A stretch of DNA of 64,000 bases. Origin: Papilionanthe hookeriana x Papilionanthe teres (taxonomy: Eukaryota; Streptophyta; Magnoliopsida; Asparagales; Orchidaceae). The notes under the pieces are model-generated. The model ran no database searches, was not told the DNA's origin, and saw only the letters and a program-made list of their open reading frames with translations. Location of the stretch: contig CM040430.1 of assembly GCA_022702705.1 (NCBI GenBank), forward strand, positions 75,643,239 to 75,707,238, in the 5' to 3' direction. Positions 33,955 to 46,402 of the stretch are shown one piece after another; position 1 is the stretch's first letter; every line of letters begins with the position of its first letter. The translations under genes and the position numbers were made by a program.

Positions 33955-35206
33955 TCAGGTTGTGTAATACTTCTTTAAATACCGCCCATTGATTGGAAGC
34001 ATGGGTCGTTCTCCACGGCAATTCACCAGTTGGTAGGAACCTCCTGAGTAGACTGTCTCGACCACGAACGACCCTTCCCATGTTGGTTCAAGTTTACCAC
34101 CTATCTTACGATGTGCAAGAATAGGTCTTCTGAGAACAAGAACTAAGTCACCGATTTTGAAAGTTCTTGGGCGGACCAGTTTATCATGGGCCTAGATCAT
34201 CTTGGCTTGATACAGTTCCAAATTCTGCTGTGCGGAAAGTCTTTTCCCTTCCAAGTTTTTCAATTCTTCGAGTCGTAGTTTGGCATTTTCTTCTATAGTA
34301 ATCTTGTTCGCAACTGCGATTCTGAGTGATGGAAGCTGGACTTCCAATGGTAACATGCCTCGGACCCGTACACTAAAGCGTAAGGCGTAGACTGAGTAGG
34401 AGTCCTAAAAGTCGTTCTGTAGGCCCATAAGGCTTCCAACAACTTCTCGTGCCAATTTCTCTTGTTGTCATCCAAAGTTTTCTTTAAAATCTGAACGAGA
34501 GTTTTATTAAAAGCCTCGGCCAAGCCGTTTGCTCTTGGGTAGTAGATCGTTGAGTATCCCCAATCGATCCCGTGTCTTCTGACAAAATTGTTGATCTTTG
34601 TACTTTTGAATGTAGACCCATTATCTGAAATGATCCTGCGCGGTACCCTGAAACGGTAGACAACTTGGTTCTTGAAAAACTATAGCACGTGGTGTGCCTT
34701 TACTTCCCTGAGTGGTATAACTTCTGCCCATTTAGAAAAGTAGTCTGTAGCTGCAAGGATGAAGCGATGTCCTCTTGAAGAAGACGGTTCTATAGGACCC
34801 ACTATATATGTGCCCCAACACTCAAATGGCCATGACGTGATTGTTGGATGTAGCACATTTGGAGGTTGGTGTAGAACCACTCCGTGCACTTGGCACTGGT
34901 GACAACTTTTGGCAACTTTCATACAGTCGGTCATCATTGAGGGCCAGTAGTACCCTAGTCTTTTAATCTTCATTTTCATTTTCGGACCCGACCGATGAGC
35001 GCCACAAAGTTCGAATGCACTTCTTTAACGATTTCACGAGCCTCGGACCCGCTCGAGCATCTTAGCCACATCTGATCAAAAGACCTTCTGTATAATGTAT
35101 TATTTATTAATGTGTAAGACAGAGTTCTTTTCTTGATTTGATGGGCTATCGACTTATCATCGGCAGGTTTCCTATTCGCAGGTAGTCTATTAATGGTTGT
35201 CCCCAA
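33955..35206 (-). pseudogene. Integrase, element 2, broken
   Basis: The zinc domain (about 35,040-34,890) keeps GYYWPSM and CHQCQVHG, with a frameshift just before. In the core the first catalytic Asp is changed: GTYIVGPI at about 34,805 where element 1 has GTDIVGPI. The second (ISDNGSTF, about 34,635) and the Glu (GLAEAFNK, about 34,522) remain. A frameshift near 34,350 and several stops break the C-terminal domain. The GPF-type module is readable near 34,070, and the original stop is at 33,957-33,955. Confidence 0.88.
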
Positions 35207-36327
35207 TCTTCTGTATTTTCTGTCACTGCTGCAATTATTTCTTCTGCTTTTTCTGATTTATGTATTGTATCCATGTCGAGCTGTGATAGGACCTGTCGTC
35301 CTCGAACCGACACTTCAACCGACTCATCTTGTAAGCGAGCAAATTCCTTTGCAAGGCGAGCTAACGCATCCGCAAGAGCATTTTCTTTTCTGGGAATCTT
35401 GTAGATCGTTACATTCAGAATATGTTCCAACAGTTTCATAGCATACTGAAAATACTGCTCGAGTCTTGGTTTCAGAATCCTATACTGTCCGGCGATCTGT
35501 TGAATGATCAAATAAGAATCTCCGTAGATGTTGATGTCCTTTATTCCCATTTGAATGGTTAGTTTCAGTCCTGTTATGAGGGCTTCGTATTCTTCCTCGT
35601 TGTTTGTACACTGTTCTGTTAAGTGGTAGGAGTATTTTAAAATCCCCCGCTCTGGTGTTATAAAGATTAGTCCGATTCCTGCCTTACCGGGCACTATTGT
35701 TTGCAATTCTTTATTCTTCTGTGATGAGGACGCTCCATCAAAGTACAGTTCCCAACGTCGATCATCGGGCTCTTCTAGGCTCATTATCTGCTCGTCAGGC
35801 AAATCGTCGTCGAGAGGCGAATCTGCCGGTAAAGGGTGTGCTGCAAGGAAGTCTGCTAGGACCTGTCCCTTTACGGCGCGAAGAGGAACGAAAGTTAGGT
35901 CAAATTGCAATAGTATCATCGACCACCTGGAATGTCTGCCAGAGAGCGTCGGTCGGGTCATCAAGTATTGCAACGGATTAACTCTCGAAATAAGGTTGAC
36001 TTTATGAGAAAGCATGTAATGCCTGAGCTTCTGTGCAGCAAAGATCAGAGCCAAACAATGTTTCTCAATCGGAGGATACTTCACTTCTGTCGGGATTAGA
36101 CGACGGCTTAAGTAGTAGAGATCATTTTCTTTTCCCTCATCATTGACCTGGGCTAGCAGGACTCCTAGGTAGTCGTTTAAAGTCGCGGTATAAAGTATCA
36201 ACGGTCTACCTGAGACTGGGGCTGCTAAGACAGGAGGTGTCATTAAGTATTGTTTGATGTCATCGAAGGCATGTTGACATTTGGAGTCCCAAGTAAACTT
36301 GGCATCCTTCTTAATCAAAGCGAGCAA
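35146..36327 (-). pseudogene. RNase H and archaeal-type RNase H, element 2
   Basis: One open frame of 393 codons, the longest intact stretch of the element. It begins in the RT connection/RNase H (TWDSKCQHAFDDIKQYL), continues through KHCLALIFAAQKLRHYMLS and RWSMILLQFDLTFV. After the linker VLADFLAAHPLPAD it enters the second RNase H: YFDGASSSQ, NNEEEYEALI, YGDSYLI and PRKENALADALA. This shows the true order with no frame change, which in element 1 is interrupted near 6,690. The frame ends as the integrase N-terminus starts. Confidence 0.9.
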
Positions 36328-37756
36328 AAGGTCGACACCTTCCCGACAAATTCGATATAAAGCGTCGAAGATATGCCAACTTTCCTTGAAAGGATCGTAG
36401 CTGTTCCAAGGTTTTAGGAGATGGCATTTCTAAGATAGCTTTAATCTTTTTCGGATCATGTTCCCGGAGGTGACGCTGAAGGCGCATTTTAAGGGATTCA
36501 TCTAAAAGGTTGTATTGTCTTAGTTGCTCGAAAACAATTCTCAAATCATACAGATGATCTTCTTTCAGTTTGCTTTTGATGACCACATCTTCCACGTAGC
36601 ACTCAACTTGGTTGTGAATGAGATCATCAAAAATCTTCGTCATCGCTCTTTGGTATGTTGCTCCTGCGTTCTTTAGTCTGAATGGCATTACTCTGTAGCA
36701 ATACACTCCGATCGGTGTTCTGAATGCCGTGAGCTTTTCGTCTTCTGGTGCCATCTTTATCTAGTTGTATCCTGATGATCCATCCATGAATGAAAATATT
36801 TCATGTGTTGAAGCAATTTCGATGATCAGTTCTGGGATTGGTAGTGGAAATTCGTCCTTTGGACATGCTTTATTTAAATCTCTGAAGTCTACGCAGATTC
36901 TGATCTGACCATTCGTCTTTCTGACTGGTACCACATTGGCTAACCAAGTAGGAAATTGTTCTTCACGGACAAATTTAACGTCTATTAGCTTCTTAACTTC
37001 AGCTATTACTTGTTGCTCAATTTCTAGACGCATTCTTCTGGGAGCTTGTCTGACTGGAACAGAAGTAGGATCTACTCCTAACTTATGAACTGCTACTTCT
37101 GGAGCTAATCCTGGCATTTCATCGTAACTCCAAGCAAAATAGTCCTTGAATTCCATTAGTAGCTTGATTATGTTTTCAGAATCTTTTTTATTGAGTAAGG
37201 AGCTAACAAAGGTTGGCCCAGACTCTTCGCTAGTACCTAAGTTAACTTCCATTAACTCGTCTATTGTAGATTTGATTTCTTCTTCAAATTCTGGTGGAGC
37301 ATCTCCGATTGGTGGATCTTCGAGATCTTCTGAAGCTTCGAAGTAGTCTTTTTTAGGTTTGCAAGTGACAACCAAGCAAAATCCCGTATCATCAACTGAT
37401 CCTACTGTGCTGAATCCGAGACCATGTTTTGAATTGGGAGGCCGACCGACATTATTCCATAATTTTTCAAAGTGTTGTGATCGGCCTTTTGTCCATTGTC
37501 GAGGTAAGACACCACGTTGAATTAAATTTTGAACACAGGGAGAGTACCACTCAAAAGGAAGTTCCATTAATTCGGAAGAAGTAACATCTTTAAATTGTAC
37601 ATCTTTTTCAGTATTGGAGGAAGAAGCACCACGGTAAAACTTGATTGGCTTAGTACCACCACCATGCACTCCCTTGACCACCATACCCTCGATCTCATTA
37701 CAATGGATCGGGGTCAGGGTCATAGTATGAACATGATGGTTAATCTTCTCGTACAT
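36311..37756 (-). pseudogene. Reverse transcriptase, element 2, catalytic box mutated
   Basis: The frame from 37,756 covers the linker and fingers (VVPVRKTNGQIRICVDFRD) up to a stop at 36,763 within SGYN*I, then continues to 36,311. The catalytic box reads YVED (about 36,590) where element 1 has YVDD, a change expected to abolish polymerase activity. The connection segment has lost about 42 bases near 36,475 relative to element 1. It would form one polyprotein with gag and integrase. Confidence 0.9.
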
Positions 37757-37874
37757 TGATTTATATTCTTCATTCTTTTCATCTTCGAGAGAGATCTTGA
37801 ACTGGGGTTTCTTTTGGCTTATTGTCGCTGCTTCTTTCTTGATTTCTTCTTCTTCTTCGGAAGTGTTCTCCCAA

Positions 37875-39047
37875 TCAACATCGATGACCGGTTTCCTCGG
37901 GTGCGAGTTCTGGAGAAATCTTCACCATCTCGCCGTAAGGGAGTGGTGAGTACTGTTGGACTAGAACTTCAGGTTCTTCATCGTCTCGAATTTCTTTTGC
38001 TTCATTTAGTATGGTATTTGTAAAAAAGATTATTTTCATCGGGGGCGCGTAGTAGGCCGCATCTTCATGAATTCCAATTTCATGCACGAAGAACGGTTGC
38101 AAATCACCTTTGATGCACTGTTCCCCTCCTTCGTAATACTTTATGCTCTGGTGCAGAGATGACGGTACCATCCAGTTTTCATGGATCTACAACCGACCTA
38201 GTAGAGCGTTGAACAATGTCTCAGAATCAATTTTGTGGAATATTGCGGTTGTCTTTTCTAAATCACCGGTCTTCATTAGTAGTGTTATCGATCCAAGAGC
38301 TCTTTCTCCTTTTTGATTAAAGCCTCTTAATAACATCTTGTCTACTTCAAGCTCACGAGCATCAATTTCCAAATATGCTAGCATCCGAAGATTCGTTATG
38401 TTGATTGATGCTCCCGGATCAACCAACACTCGGGAGAGCATAAACTTTCCAATAGTGACTGAAATGTACAACGGTCGGTTGTGATCAGCTGTTCCCAGAA
38501 ATAGATCATTGTCCGTGAAGGTAACACCTCACTGTTCTTTTAACGAACAAACCTCGTCGACGGAATTACCGGCCATTTGAGCTAAACAAATTTCTAGATC
38601 AAGTAAAGCCTTGATCACAGCCTCTCTCATCTCCTTTGACAGGATTAGAGCGTCGTATATGCTTAGTTTGGCTGGTAGCTTCCTAAGATGGGCTAGCACA
38701 TTGTAGTCCACTTTATTACCGTGTTCCTCTGTTTCTTCCCGAATGGGCAATTCCTCTACCGGGGTTGGCTCTTCCTGAGCAACCACCTGCTTTCCTTTAT
38801 CCATTGGACCCATTCTTGGAGGTAAAATTTTTCCACTTTTTAAATTTACTTGAGTTATTTCTTCTGAATTTTGTGTTGAATTTGTCGGTGTATCCTCTTG
38901 AATTAGAACCACTGGCTCTTCTGAAGTTGCTTCGGTGTCTGAGGGTTCTAATTCTATCGTGATCGGAGCTCCTCGGAATTCACAGATGGACTCGTTGCTT
39001 CTCGAGCTTTCGTAGCCTTTATTGAACATCTTCTTCGTTGTGGTCAT
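37875..39047 (-). pseudogene. Aspartic protease and spacer, element 2
   Basis: The spacer from 39,047 is acidic (EATSEEPVVLIQEDTP). The protease motif VDPGASIN is near 38,430, followed by FNALLGRL. A TGA at 38,531-38,529 replaces an Arg codon (CGA to TGA), and another stop follows FNALLGRL. A deletion of about 53 bases near 37,893 removed the RG-rich run present in element 1 and shifts the frame. The frame also changes near 39,035 against gag. Confidence 0.82.
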
Positions 39048-40826
39048 CGAGGTTGTGTATGATTTGAGAATTGTTATTTGTATTGGAATCGAGATCCGGA
39101 TTAGGCAGATTGTCGTTAGTTATGTAATCGTTAGAAACAGTCAAAACGTAGCCAACGCCATAACCCTTATCATTATAAGATCTCGCCGGGGCGAGCAAAT
39201 AATCATACAGAGTCAGGAGTTCGAGGGATTTCTCCCCCGAATTGGAAATAACCATCCTAGGATAAGCAGCCCCTAGTCTACCCTTCGGAGCCTCGGTCTT
39301 CTTTTCTTCCATGATCTTCTCCTCCTTCTGGGGCGGTTCTTCAATCGCAAGTGATAGTGCCCGCTCGACATGTCTCAAACTCTGAGTTGAAGCACGTACC
39401 GAAGCGGCCTGAATGTGATCCAAAAATGTCTTCGATGATTTTGTCCAGACAGTACTCCATCCATTATCAGTCGTGTAAGGGTCTATCGGAATAATGGGAT
39501 CCGTTGAAATAACATTGACGGAACCTCCCTTATGGGGTTCCTTCATGTATTCCTTTGGGATCGTTATGTTCCCTCTCCGGAGATTGCCATCAAGCCAAAT
39601 CTTGAAAGTGATGCAATCCTCTATCTTGTGTCCAAGCATCTGGTTGTAAGGGCAATAGTTCGGATGATCTTTCTTATTGACTTCCTCCAGCTTCTTAGGC
39701 TCTGGAAGCTGAAAATCCAGTGTCTTCATTAAGCTGCGGAACATCTTCGCCACTGCTTTAGTTTTGAATGGGTATTCTCTATTTAGAAGTTCTCTTAAAG
39801 TACGTGACGAATGAGGCGGTTGTTCATAATGCTGAGGCGACTGATAGCTCGGACGAGGCTGCCGATAGCCCCTGCGAGGTTGCTGATAGCTTTGTGGTGG
39901 TTGTTGGTATGTCCGTTGCGGTGGTTGATAGCTAGACTGTGGCCGCTCTGACTGTATCAGCATTGGCTACTTGCCCTTATCTACTGCCGCGACAATTCCA
40001 TATTTCTTTTTGAATGTTTTCACAGTCTTCTGCTTATCATTCTTGTCTACGAAACTTAACTTTTTTGCCTCTTCTTGCAAGCTCCCGGCCTTGCTAAGCA
40101 ACTTCTCGAAAGTCTTGATTGTAAATCCTTTAAGGAGGAGAGCTATCGGGCCATGGATACTTTTAAGTCGGATACCGACTGCATGTTGTTCTTGAAGCTG
40201 TGGTTCACACTTCATGCTTAAGTTTCTCTATCGAAGTATGTAATCCACTAAAGTCTCGTTCAGCTTTTGTTGCTCCACCACTAGATCACCGATAGTGATG
40301 TGGTGCTGAGGCCCAGCAAATCGTTTAACGAAGAGATTCTCCAGTTCTGAAAAGGTCTTTACTGAACCATTCGACAATTCTGCGTACCAGTCGAAGGCAA
40401 TCCCTGACAAACTGCTGACGAATTGGTGGAAGAGTAGAGCGTCACTTCCACCGGCATTGTAGCAACTAGCACGAAAATGTGCGACATGCTGCTGAGGGTT
40501 TCCTGTTCCATCAAAAGTCTTAAACAGTGGTGGTACGAAGCCTTTCGGTATTGGACTGCATCGAACTCTTCGGGGTCAGGTCTACCCGTCTGAATAGATG
40601 CTCCAATAATGGATTGTGCTAAAGCTTCTCGCACCTGCTGTTCTACCATAATTTTAATATCCTTTTCTAGAATCATGCTTTGTGTAAAATCCTTCTTTGT
40701 TGGTTCGTCTCCATTGACGGATGTGATCTCTTTTCCTCCATCTGCAATATGGATAATTTTTGGGGGTGTCTCTTTCTGAGGCTGGGCCTGACTCTGGAGA
40801 GTGGCTAAGGCAGCAGCCATCTCTTC
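39019..40826 (-). pseudogene. gag: gag, element 2, N-terminus deleted
   Basis: It starts abruptly at MAAALATLQSQAQPQ (40,820), the point corresponding to about residue 115 of the element 1 frame from 1453. Everything upstream was lost with the leader. The frame breaks near 40,550 and has stops at 40,230 (TGG to TAG) and 39,969. The knuckle is CPYNQMLGHKIEDC (about 39,650), so the first His of the knuckle is Asn. A Q/P/Y-rich repeat (YQQP, YRQP) precedes it. The segment that element 1 lost near 3,172 is intact here (39,330-39,410). Confidence 0.87.
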
Positions 40827-40828
40827 AG

Positions 40829-43800
40829 TTGATACTTCATTTAAGAGTTATAATAATAAGAGCTTTAAAAGGGCAAATCAACTTATTAAGTATTTTAATG
40901 ATTTAAACTTAATGATTTAATTTTAATTTTGACTTAATTATAAAAAAATAGTTTAAGTTTGGAATAGTGTTCAAGTCATTTTTTTTTAGATTTAATTTAA
41001 ATCTTTATGTTTTAAGTGATGTTATATCTTAGATTTAACCTTTATGTTTTAAGTTTACTTTAAGTGTTTGGTTTAACTCTTAATGATTTCATTTAGGTGT
41101 GTTGTTAAATGATTTTAATTCAATTTAATTTTAATTTAATTTAAGTTTAATTTAATTTAATTTTATTTTATTTTATTTTATTTTATTTTATTTTATTTTA
41201 TTTTTTATCTTAATATATTAAATATGATTTAATTTAATTATTAAGGTGTTAACTTGATTTAGATTTTGATTTAATTTAATCTCAACATCTTAAATTTAAT
41301 TTAATTTAATTGTTAAATTTTTTAGCATTTTAAATTTTAAGTTAGGATTATCCTTTTAGTTAAGAATTAAATATTATTGAAGTGATTAATTTAGCGATTC
41401 ATAAATTAAAGAATAAATATCCTCTTAATAATATCCCTACTTTAATAATTCCAATTTCTATTATTCTTCCAAAATTTCAATTAATTAATTAATTAAAGTT
41501 TTATTTTAATTATATTTGAAATGGTTAGTAGGTATCTACACTCAATCATTTAAGTTTCAATCATCCAAAATCAGCTTAAAATCAGATATTTTACCCTCCC
41601 ATTTTTTATTAACCCTAAATGTTTAATTAAGGGTTGAAGTTTTTAATTACCCTTTTGCCCTTCAAGCTTAATAATTCTATAACTCACTAAACTAAGCTCA
41701 AATGAACTTGAAATTTTTATGTAACCTCACTCACATGTCAATTAAGACATTAGAGGAGAAAATGTGATTTTTCTGTATTTCACTTATTTATATAATTATT
41801 TTTAATGGAAAATAGGGGTTTTCAAGGAAAATTCAATAACATTACCAAGGAAATGTTTCTGTCCTTAAGAAAATTATTGGATGTTCCTAATGACTAGAGG
41901 ACCATTTGGGCTAATTTTGGTGATTGTTTTAATTATATTTTATTTATTAGAATTATTTTGAGTTTTGGAATATTAATTAATTTAAAAAAGAACTAAAGTT
42001 CAAAAATGGATTTTATATTTTTTTTAAATCTCTCTGACCTCAAGGAAATTAGAGAACCAAATTTTATATTTTTTCTGATTTTTCTTTGATTTATTAGAAT
42101 TATTTTAGTGGAAATGTTAAAGAAAATCATTTTTTTAATTCAAAAATTGTTTTATGCCTTTAAAATTCAATATCTTACCCTAGAGACTTAGGAAAAATAT
42201 TTGGTTTGTTCCTAAGTGATTAGAATTCAAAATGTGACATTTTGGCGATTTTTAGTTTTTGTATGATTTTTATTATTTTTTAATTATTAAAAATATTAAA
42301 ATAATGATAAAAATCAACTTTTTTAGAAAATTACAATTTCAATTTTCTTAAATTCCTCTGATATCAGAAAAGTCCCAAAACCATTTTTGTGAATTTTTGA
42401 AAAGTATTTTGTGAGTTATGAATTTTTAAAGTTTAATTTTGGTTATGTAACTTAATTAATCTATTTAGTGGGGTTAAACATTTCCAATTGATTTCAATTT
42501 TTTATGTGATGTTCCTCTGATCCTAAAAATCAGTGGAGAATTACTTTCAAGTTAATTTGATGTGTAGTTAACCCTAATAAATTAAAGTTCAATTTTAGGT
42601 GTTTAGGCCAATTAGGGTTGTTCCATATGAATTAACACAAAACCAATTTTTTCTAGGTTCCTCTGGTCATAAGAAACATCACCAAATTTTCCTAGAATTT
42701 ATTTCTCAACATGCTAATTATTGGAATTAAAATACTCAAAACAGTAACATGAACTTGGAAAATCAATAACTTCTCATAGGGATGGCCTCCGACCTTGGAA
42801 AATTCGGGGAATGTTCCCAGAGTTCGGAGGCTTCAAAAATCCTATGGTCTCATGCCATGGTGAATTGCCTATGCAAATGAAGAATTAAAACAATGCAGAG
42901 AGTAAATAAATCATTAAAAATAAAATACTTGATGAAATGACTTGATTTCTTTTCCACATTATTCTCCTCTATTCACTGAGCAAGTGAGAATTTTTATTTT
43001 ATTTTTGTGATTTTTCTATGCAAAGATATGGATTTTTGAAGTTCTGGTAATTAAATAAATAGAAAATAGTCCTAATTTCCTACTTAACCACGCGGCGCCA
43101 CGCCATCCTTGGCAGCTCCGAAAGGCTACGCGGCGCGCTCTGATTCGGCGTTGCCATCTGAGTTAGCGCTGCGGGGGCCCTCCATTCATGTATCGTCTCC
43201 TGGTCCGACGCCATCTGAGCCTTTCGTCCAATACACGCGCGAATGGACGGCATCCGTTCATCGTCCCCGATCGACTTCACCCGAGAGCCGTCCATCTTCC
43301 AGGCATGATATCTCTCTCGATTCTTAATCGACTTCACTTGAGAGTCGTCCATCTTCCATGTTCTTATACTCTATGGATTCGTCTTGAAGATACGAACACA
43401 TCCATACGGTTTATGTGGCATGAAATTAACCCAATCAAAATAGAGAATGTTCAGAAGCTCGGGAAGAAGAGAGAGCTCATACCTTTGCTCAGAGAAGTGT
43501 GGCTTCGATCTGAGAGTTGTGTCACCTTCGATTGAACGTAAACAAGCTCTAGATGAAGTCTTTGGCCTTGGGGAATTGCCTAGACCTGATTTCCACCAAA
43601 CCCGATTTCAACCTTTGGAGGCTAGAACAAATGGGTGGCCTGGAGAGGGGGCTTTCACGGGGGAACTCCTTCTCTTGGTCTTGTGCAGGTGTGGGTGAGT
43701 TTAATTTGATTTTGGTGGAGGATTTGAGAGTGTCCTGTTCTAGCCTGAGAATTGAGCTCCAAAATTGAGTTCAATCAGTGGGAGTTAGGGCAGGAGAACA

Positions 43801-46279
43801 GTGGGGATGGATTGCTCTTGGATAGGGGAAGCTTTGTGAGGAGTTTGGAGGGATTTTGTGAAGGTTTGGTTCAGCCAACCTTTTGGCCGAGAAGGGTTAG
43901 CTGGCTTAAATAGCCATGGCCATGGCTTCCCAGGGGGAGTTAGGGGCTTGGATCAACTGCTTAGGGCAAGGGAAGAACAGCTGCAATGGCCATTGGGCAG
44001 GGGGCAGCTCAGCAGGTGGGAATTCCAAACTTTGGCTCATCCCAAGGTTTCGGCCATGGCATTTTCCGGCGACTCGAGCGGTCGGCCGGTAGGGTCGGTC
44101 ACCGTTGTCATCGGGGAGGTCGGTTCTTGAGGTTTGTGAGTTCAATTAGCAAGTGCCAAGTGTAAAGGAGTTGAATCAAAGTAGAAGGGGGGAGGGATCA
44201 TTTTGGGTTTCATTTGGTCAACCCATTGTATAGGGCTTGGTGTACCCTCCAAGGGACTTTGGGTGTTGTGGGGAATCACGTAAGTCAGCTGGTTTTGAGT
44301 GGAGAAGTCCCCATCCAAACATATTTGGATTAGTTTTGGGTTAAGGGTAATCATGGTTAAGGCTAATGACCTTAATGGAATCTAGAAAGAGCTTCCTTCA
44401 TTTTCCCAATGTGGTATGGTCACATGTCAAACCTTTCATGGCTCCACATGGGGCTTAAGGATGGCTTCATGGCTCTTATATGGCTTGGGAAAAGTTGGCT
44501 TGGTTTCATGGAAGTAGGTTTTAGGAATTTTGGTATTTTGGTGTGAAATTTGGATGGTTTGTCATATGTCTTAGTTTAGAAAAGTTTGATTGTTGATTTA
44601 GAACTTAGGGATGATTTTGATTGAGTAAGGATGAGATGAGATTGTAATGTGGGCCTTAGAATGGGTTTGGGCTTTTAAAATTTGGAAAAGGTGGGCTTTT
44701 ATAAACGGCTTAAGGGAATGGGCTTTTATGTTTCAAAATGGGCTTTTAGATAAAAAATTTTACAAAGGGCCATGCTAAATAAATGTTGTGTTTGGTTTAG
44801 GGATGTGTCATGAGTGATTTGAGACAAATTTGAGGTGATTTGGAATTGAATTGAGTCTAATTTGGGTCCCCTTGGTGATAGGGTCAAAATAGATCAAAAT
44901 GGACTAACTTGGGCTAAGGGTGGGCTAATGTTGAAATTGATGTAAAGTCAATGTTGATAAATGTTTATGGGAGTGTAACAAAGAGTTTTCAACCTTGGTT
45001 GGGCTTTAGTTTTGGGATTTGGGCCTATTTGGGTTCATGGTGTATTTAGGCCTATTTAGGGAATTTTGGGTTTGGGTTGAATTGGAGTAAGTTTTGTGTC
45101 CAAAATTTGGGCAAACTATGTTAGTGTTTTGTTTGTGGAGATTTTAGGGAAGATTTAGAAAAGGTTTGGGGCTAATTGGAGTTGAATTGAGTTGGTTTGG
45201 GCTAAGTTTGGGTTATGGGTCAAAATTGGGCTTTAAGCTTAAAAATTAAATTGGATTCAAATGTCAATCAAATTGGTCATGGATTTGATCTAGATTGATA
45301 TTGGGGATATTGAATTGAAGTTTAGAATTGAATTGGACCAAAATTGAGGTCAATCGGAATGGTTTGGTTTGACATTGGGTTCATTTGGGTTTGACTTTTG
45401 GGCAAATTGGGAGTTTTGGCAAAAGTGGGGTAAATTGACAAAATTGGCTCATGGTGTAGTTGAACAAAATTAAATTTAGAATATTTGGGATTTTTTGGAA
45501 TTTCTAGGAATTTTTGGATTTTTTGAATTTTTTGGTCAAGAGGGGCATTTTAGTAATTTGGAGGGTATTTGGGGTATTTTTGGAGATTTTGGTATTTTTG
45601 GTTATGGATGATCAATTTGAATGGTTGGGAATGTTCAAGGTTAATTTTGGGGAGTTTCGGGTGGTTTGGAACTTTTGGAGGTTTTGGGTAATTTTAAGGG
45701 TTTTTTGGTTGGCTAGGTGGGTCCGGGGCGCCGAAGGTCAAAAATTGAAATTTTGAAAAAATGAAAGTTGGTCAAATGTAAGTGAAATGAAATTATTTTG
45801 GTTGATCCATGAAGCCATGATAAGCTCATATGAGTCATGAGAGGACTCATTTGAGCTATTCACTATGTTGTTCCTAACCCTCTTAGCCAGGGGCTTAAGG
45901 GTTAAGGTCCATCCATGTGAATTACCTGCATGAGTCAGGAGATCAAGTTGGGTATAGGTGTGGTTTTTAGTATGTGTGTGTGAGGGTGTAGTGTATGTGT
46001 AAGTCAGCTCTCATCAGACCAGGCCACCCAGGGTGATCCTAAGGCCAAAGAGTCCTATAAGGAACTCATCCTTTAAACTTCCACATTTGATCTCAACCCT
46101 CTATGTGATTAGGGGTTTACAATCAAGCTTGCGGGGTTTGCAGGGAGTTAAGAAGTAGTTTGAATTTCTAAGTGGTGGATTCCATTTCTAGTCCTCTAGG
46201 ATAGTCAAAGGAAAAGCCTAAGGCTAGATCCTAAGTATTAAAAGGAGAAGAGAAGACCTCATAAAAAATGAGGTCAACA
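40829..46279 (-). mobile_element. 5' LTR of element 2, truncated at its inner end (5,451 bp)
   Basis: Aligns to 24,632-30,018. The inner 1.95 kb of the LTR is missing: from TTGATACTTC (40,829) the sequence passes straight into gag. The TATA box (43,906-43,912), donor-like GT (43,482-43,481), CpG island (43,086-43,345) and terminal hairpin (46,255-46,275) are retained. The microsatellite at 41,157-41,205 has become (TTTTA)n where the other LTR has TTTAA. Confidence 0.93.
43481..43912 (-). promoter_or_regulatory. TATA box and 5' splice-site-like sequence in the element 2 5' LTR
   Basis: TATTTAA (43,912-43,906) and GCAAAG|GTATGA (GT at 43,482-43,481), 424 bases apart, as in the other LTR. Confidence 0.5.
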
Positions 46280-46402
46280 GGGGTGTGGAGATCTAAAGTC
46301 ACCGGACCGAGAAACCGTCTCCGTAGAATGAGCTGTAAGTCCGATGTTCCGACAGTTGATACCATGACTATTCCAAAGCATGCCACAAGAGGTAAACCAC
46401 TC
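46280..46402 (+). pseudogene. Element 3: decayed leader ORF1, right part
   Basis: The sequence after the GGGGT duplication continues the left part and resembles element 1 1,355-1,450, for example CCGAGAAACCGTCTCC beside CCGAGACCAACACAACGTCT. The right limit, where Athila B begins, is uncertain by about 15 bases. Confidence 0.5.

Larger units (their letters stand above)
22683..46279 (-). mobile_element. Tat/Ogre-like LTR retrotransposon, element 2 (nearly complete, 23.6 kb)
   Basis: It is bounded by GGGGT at 22,678-22,682 and at 46,280-46,284, a 5-bp target duplication. The left end reads TGTCGGC and the right end GGTCAACA, the two LTR termini. Read on the minus strand it has a truncated 5' LTR, gag, protease, RT, two RNase H domains, integrase, ALKBH-like ORF, hairpin-array 3' UTR, PPT and full 3' LTR. 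A deletion fused the 5' LTR to the middle of gag (about 40,827), removing primer site, leader, ORF1 and the gag start. It sits inside element 3. The two LTRs look about 95-97% identical in samples compared by eye. Confidence 0.95.
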
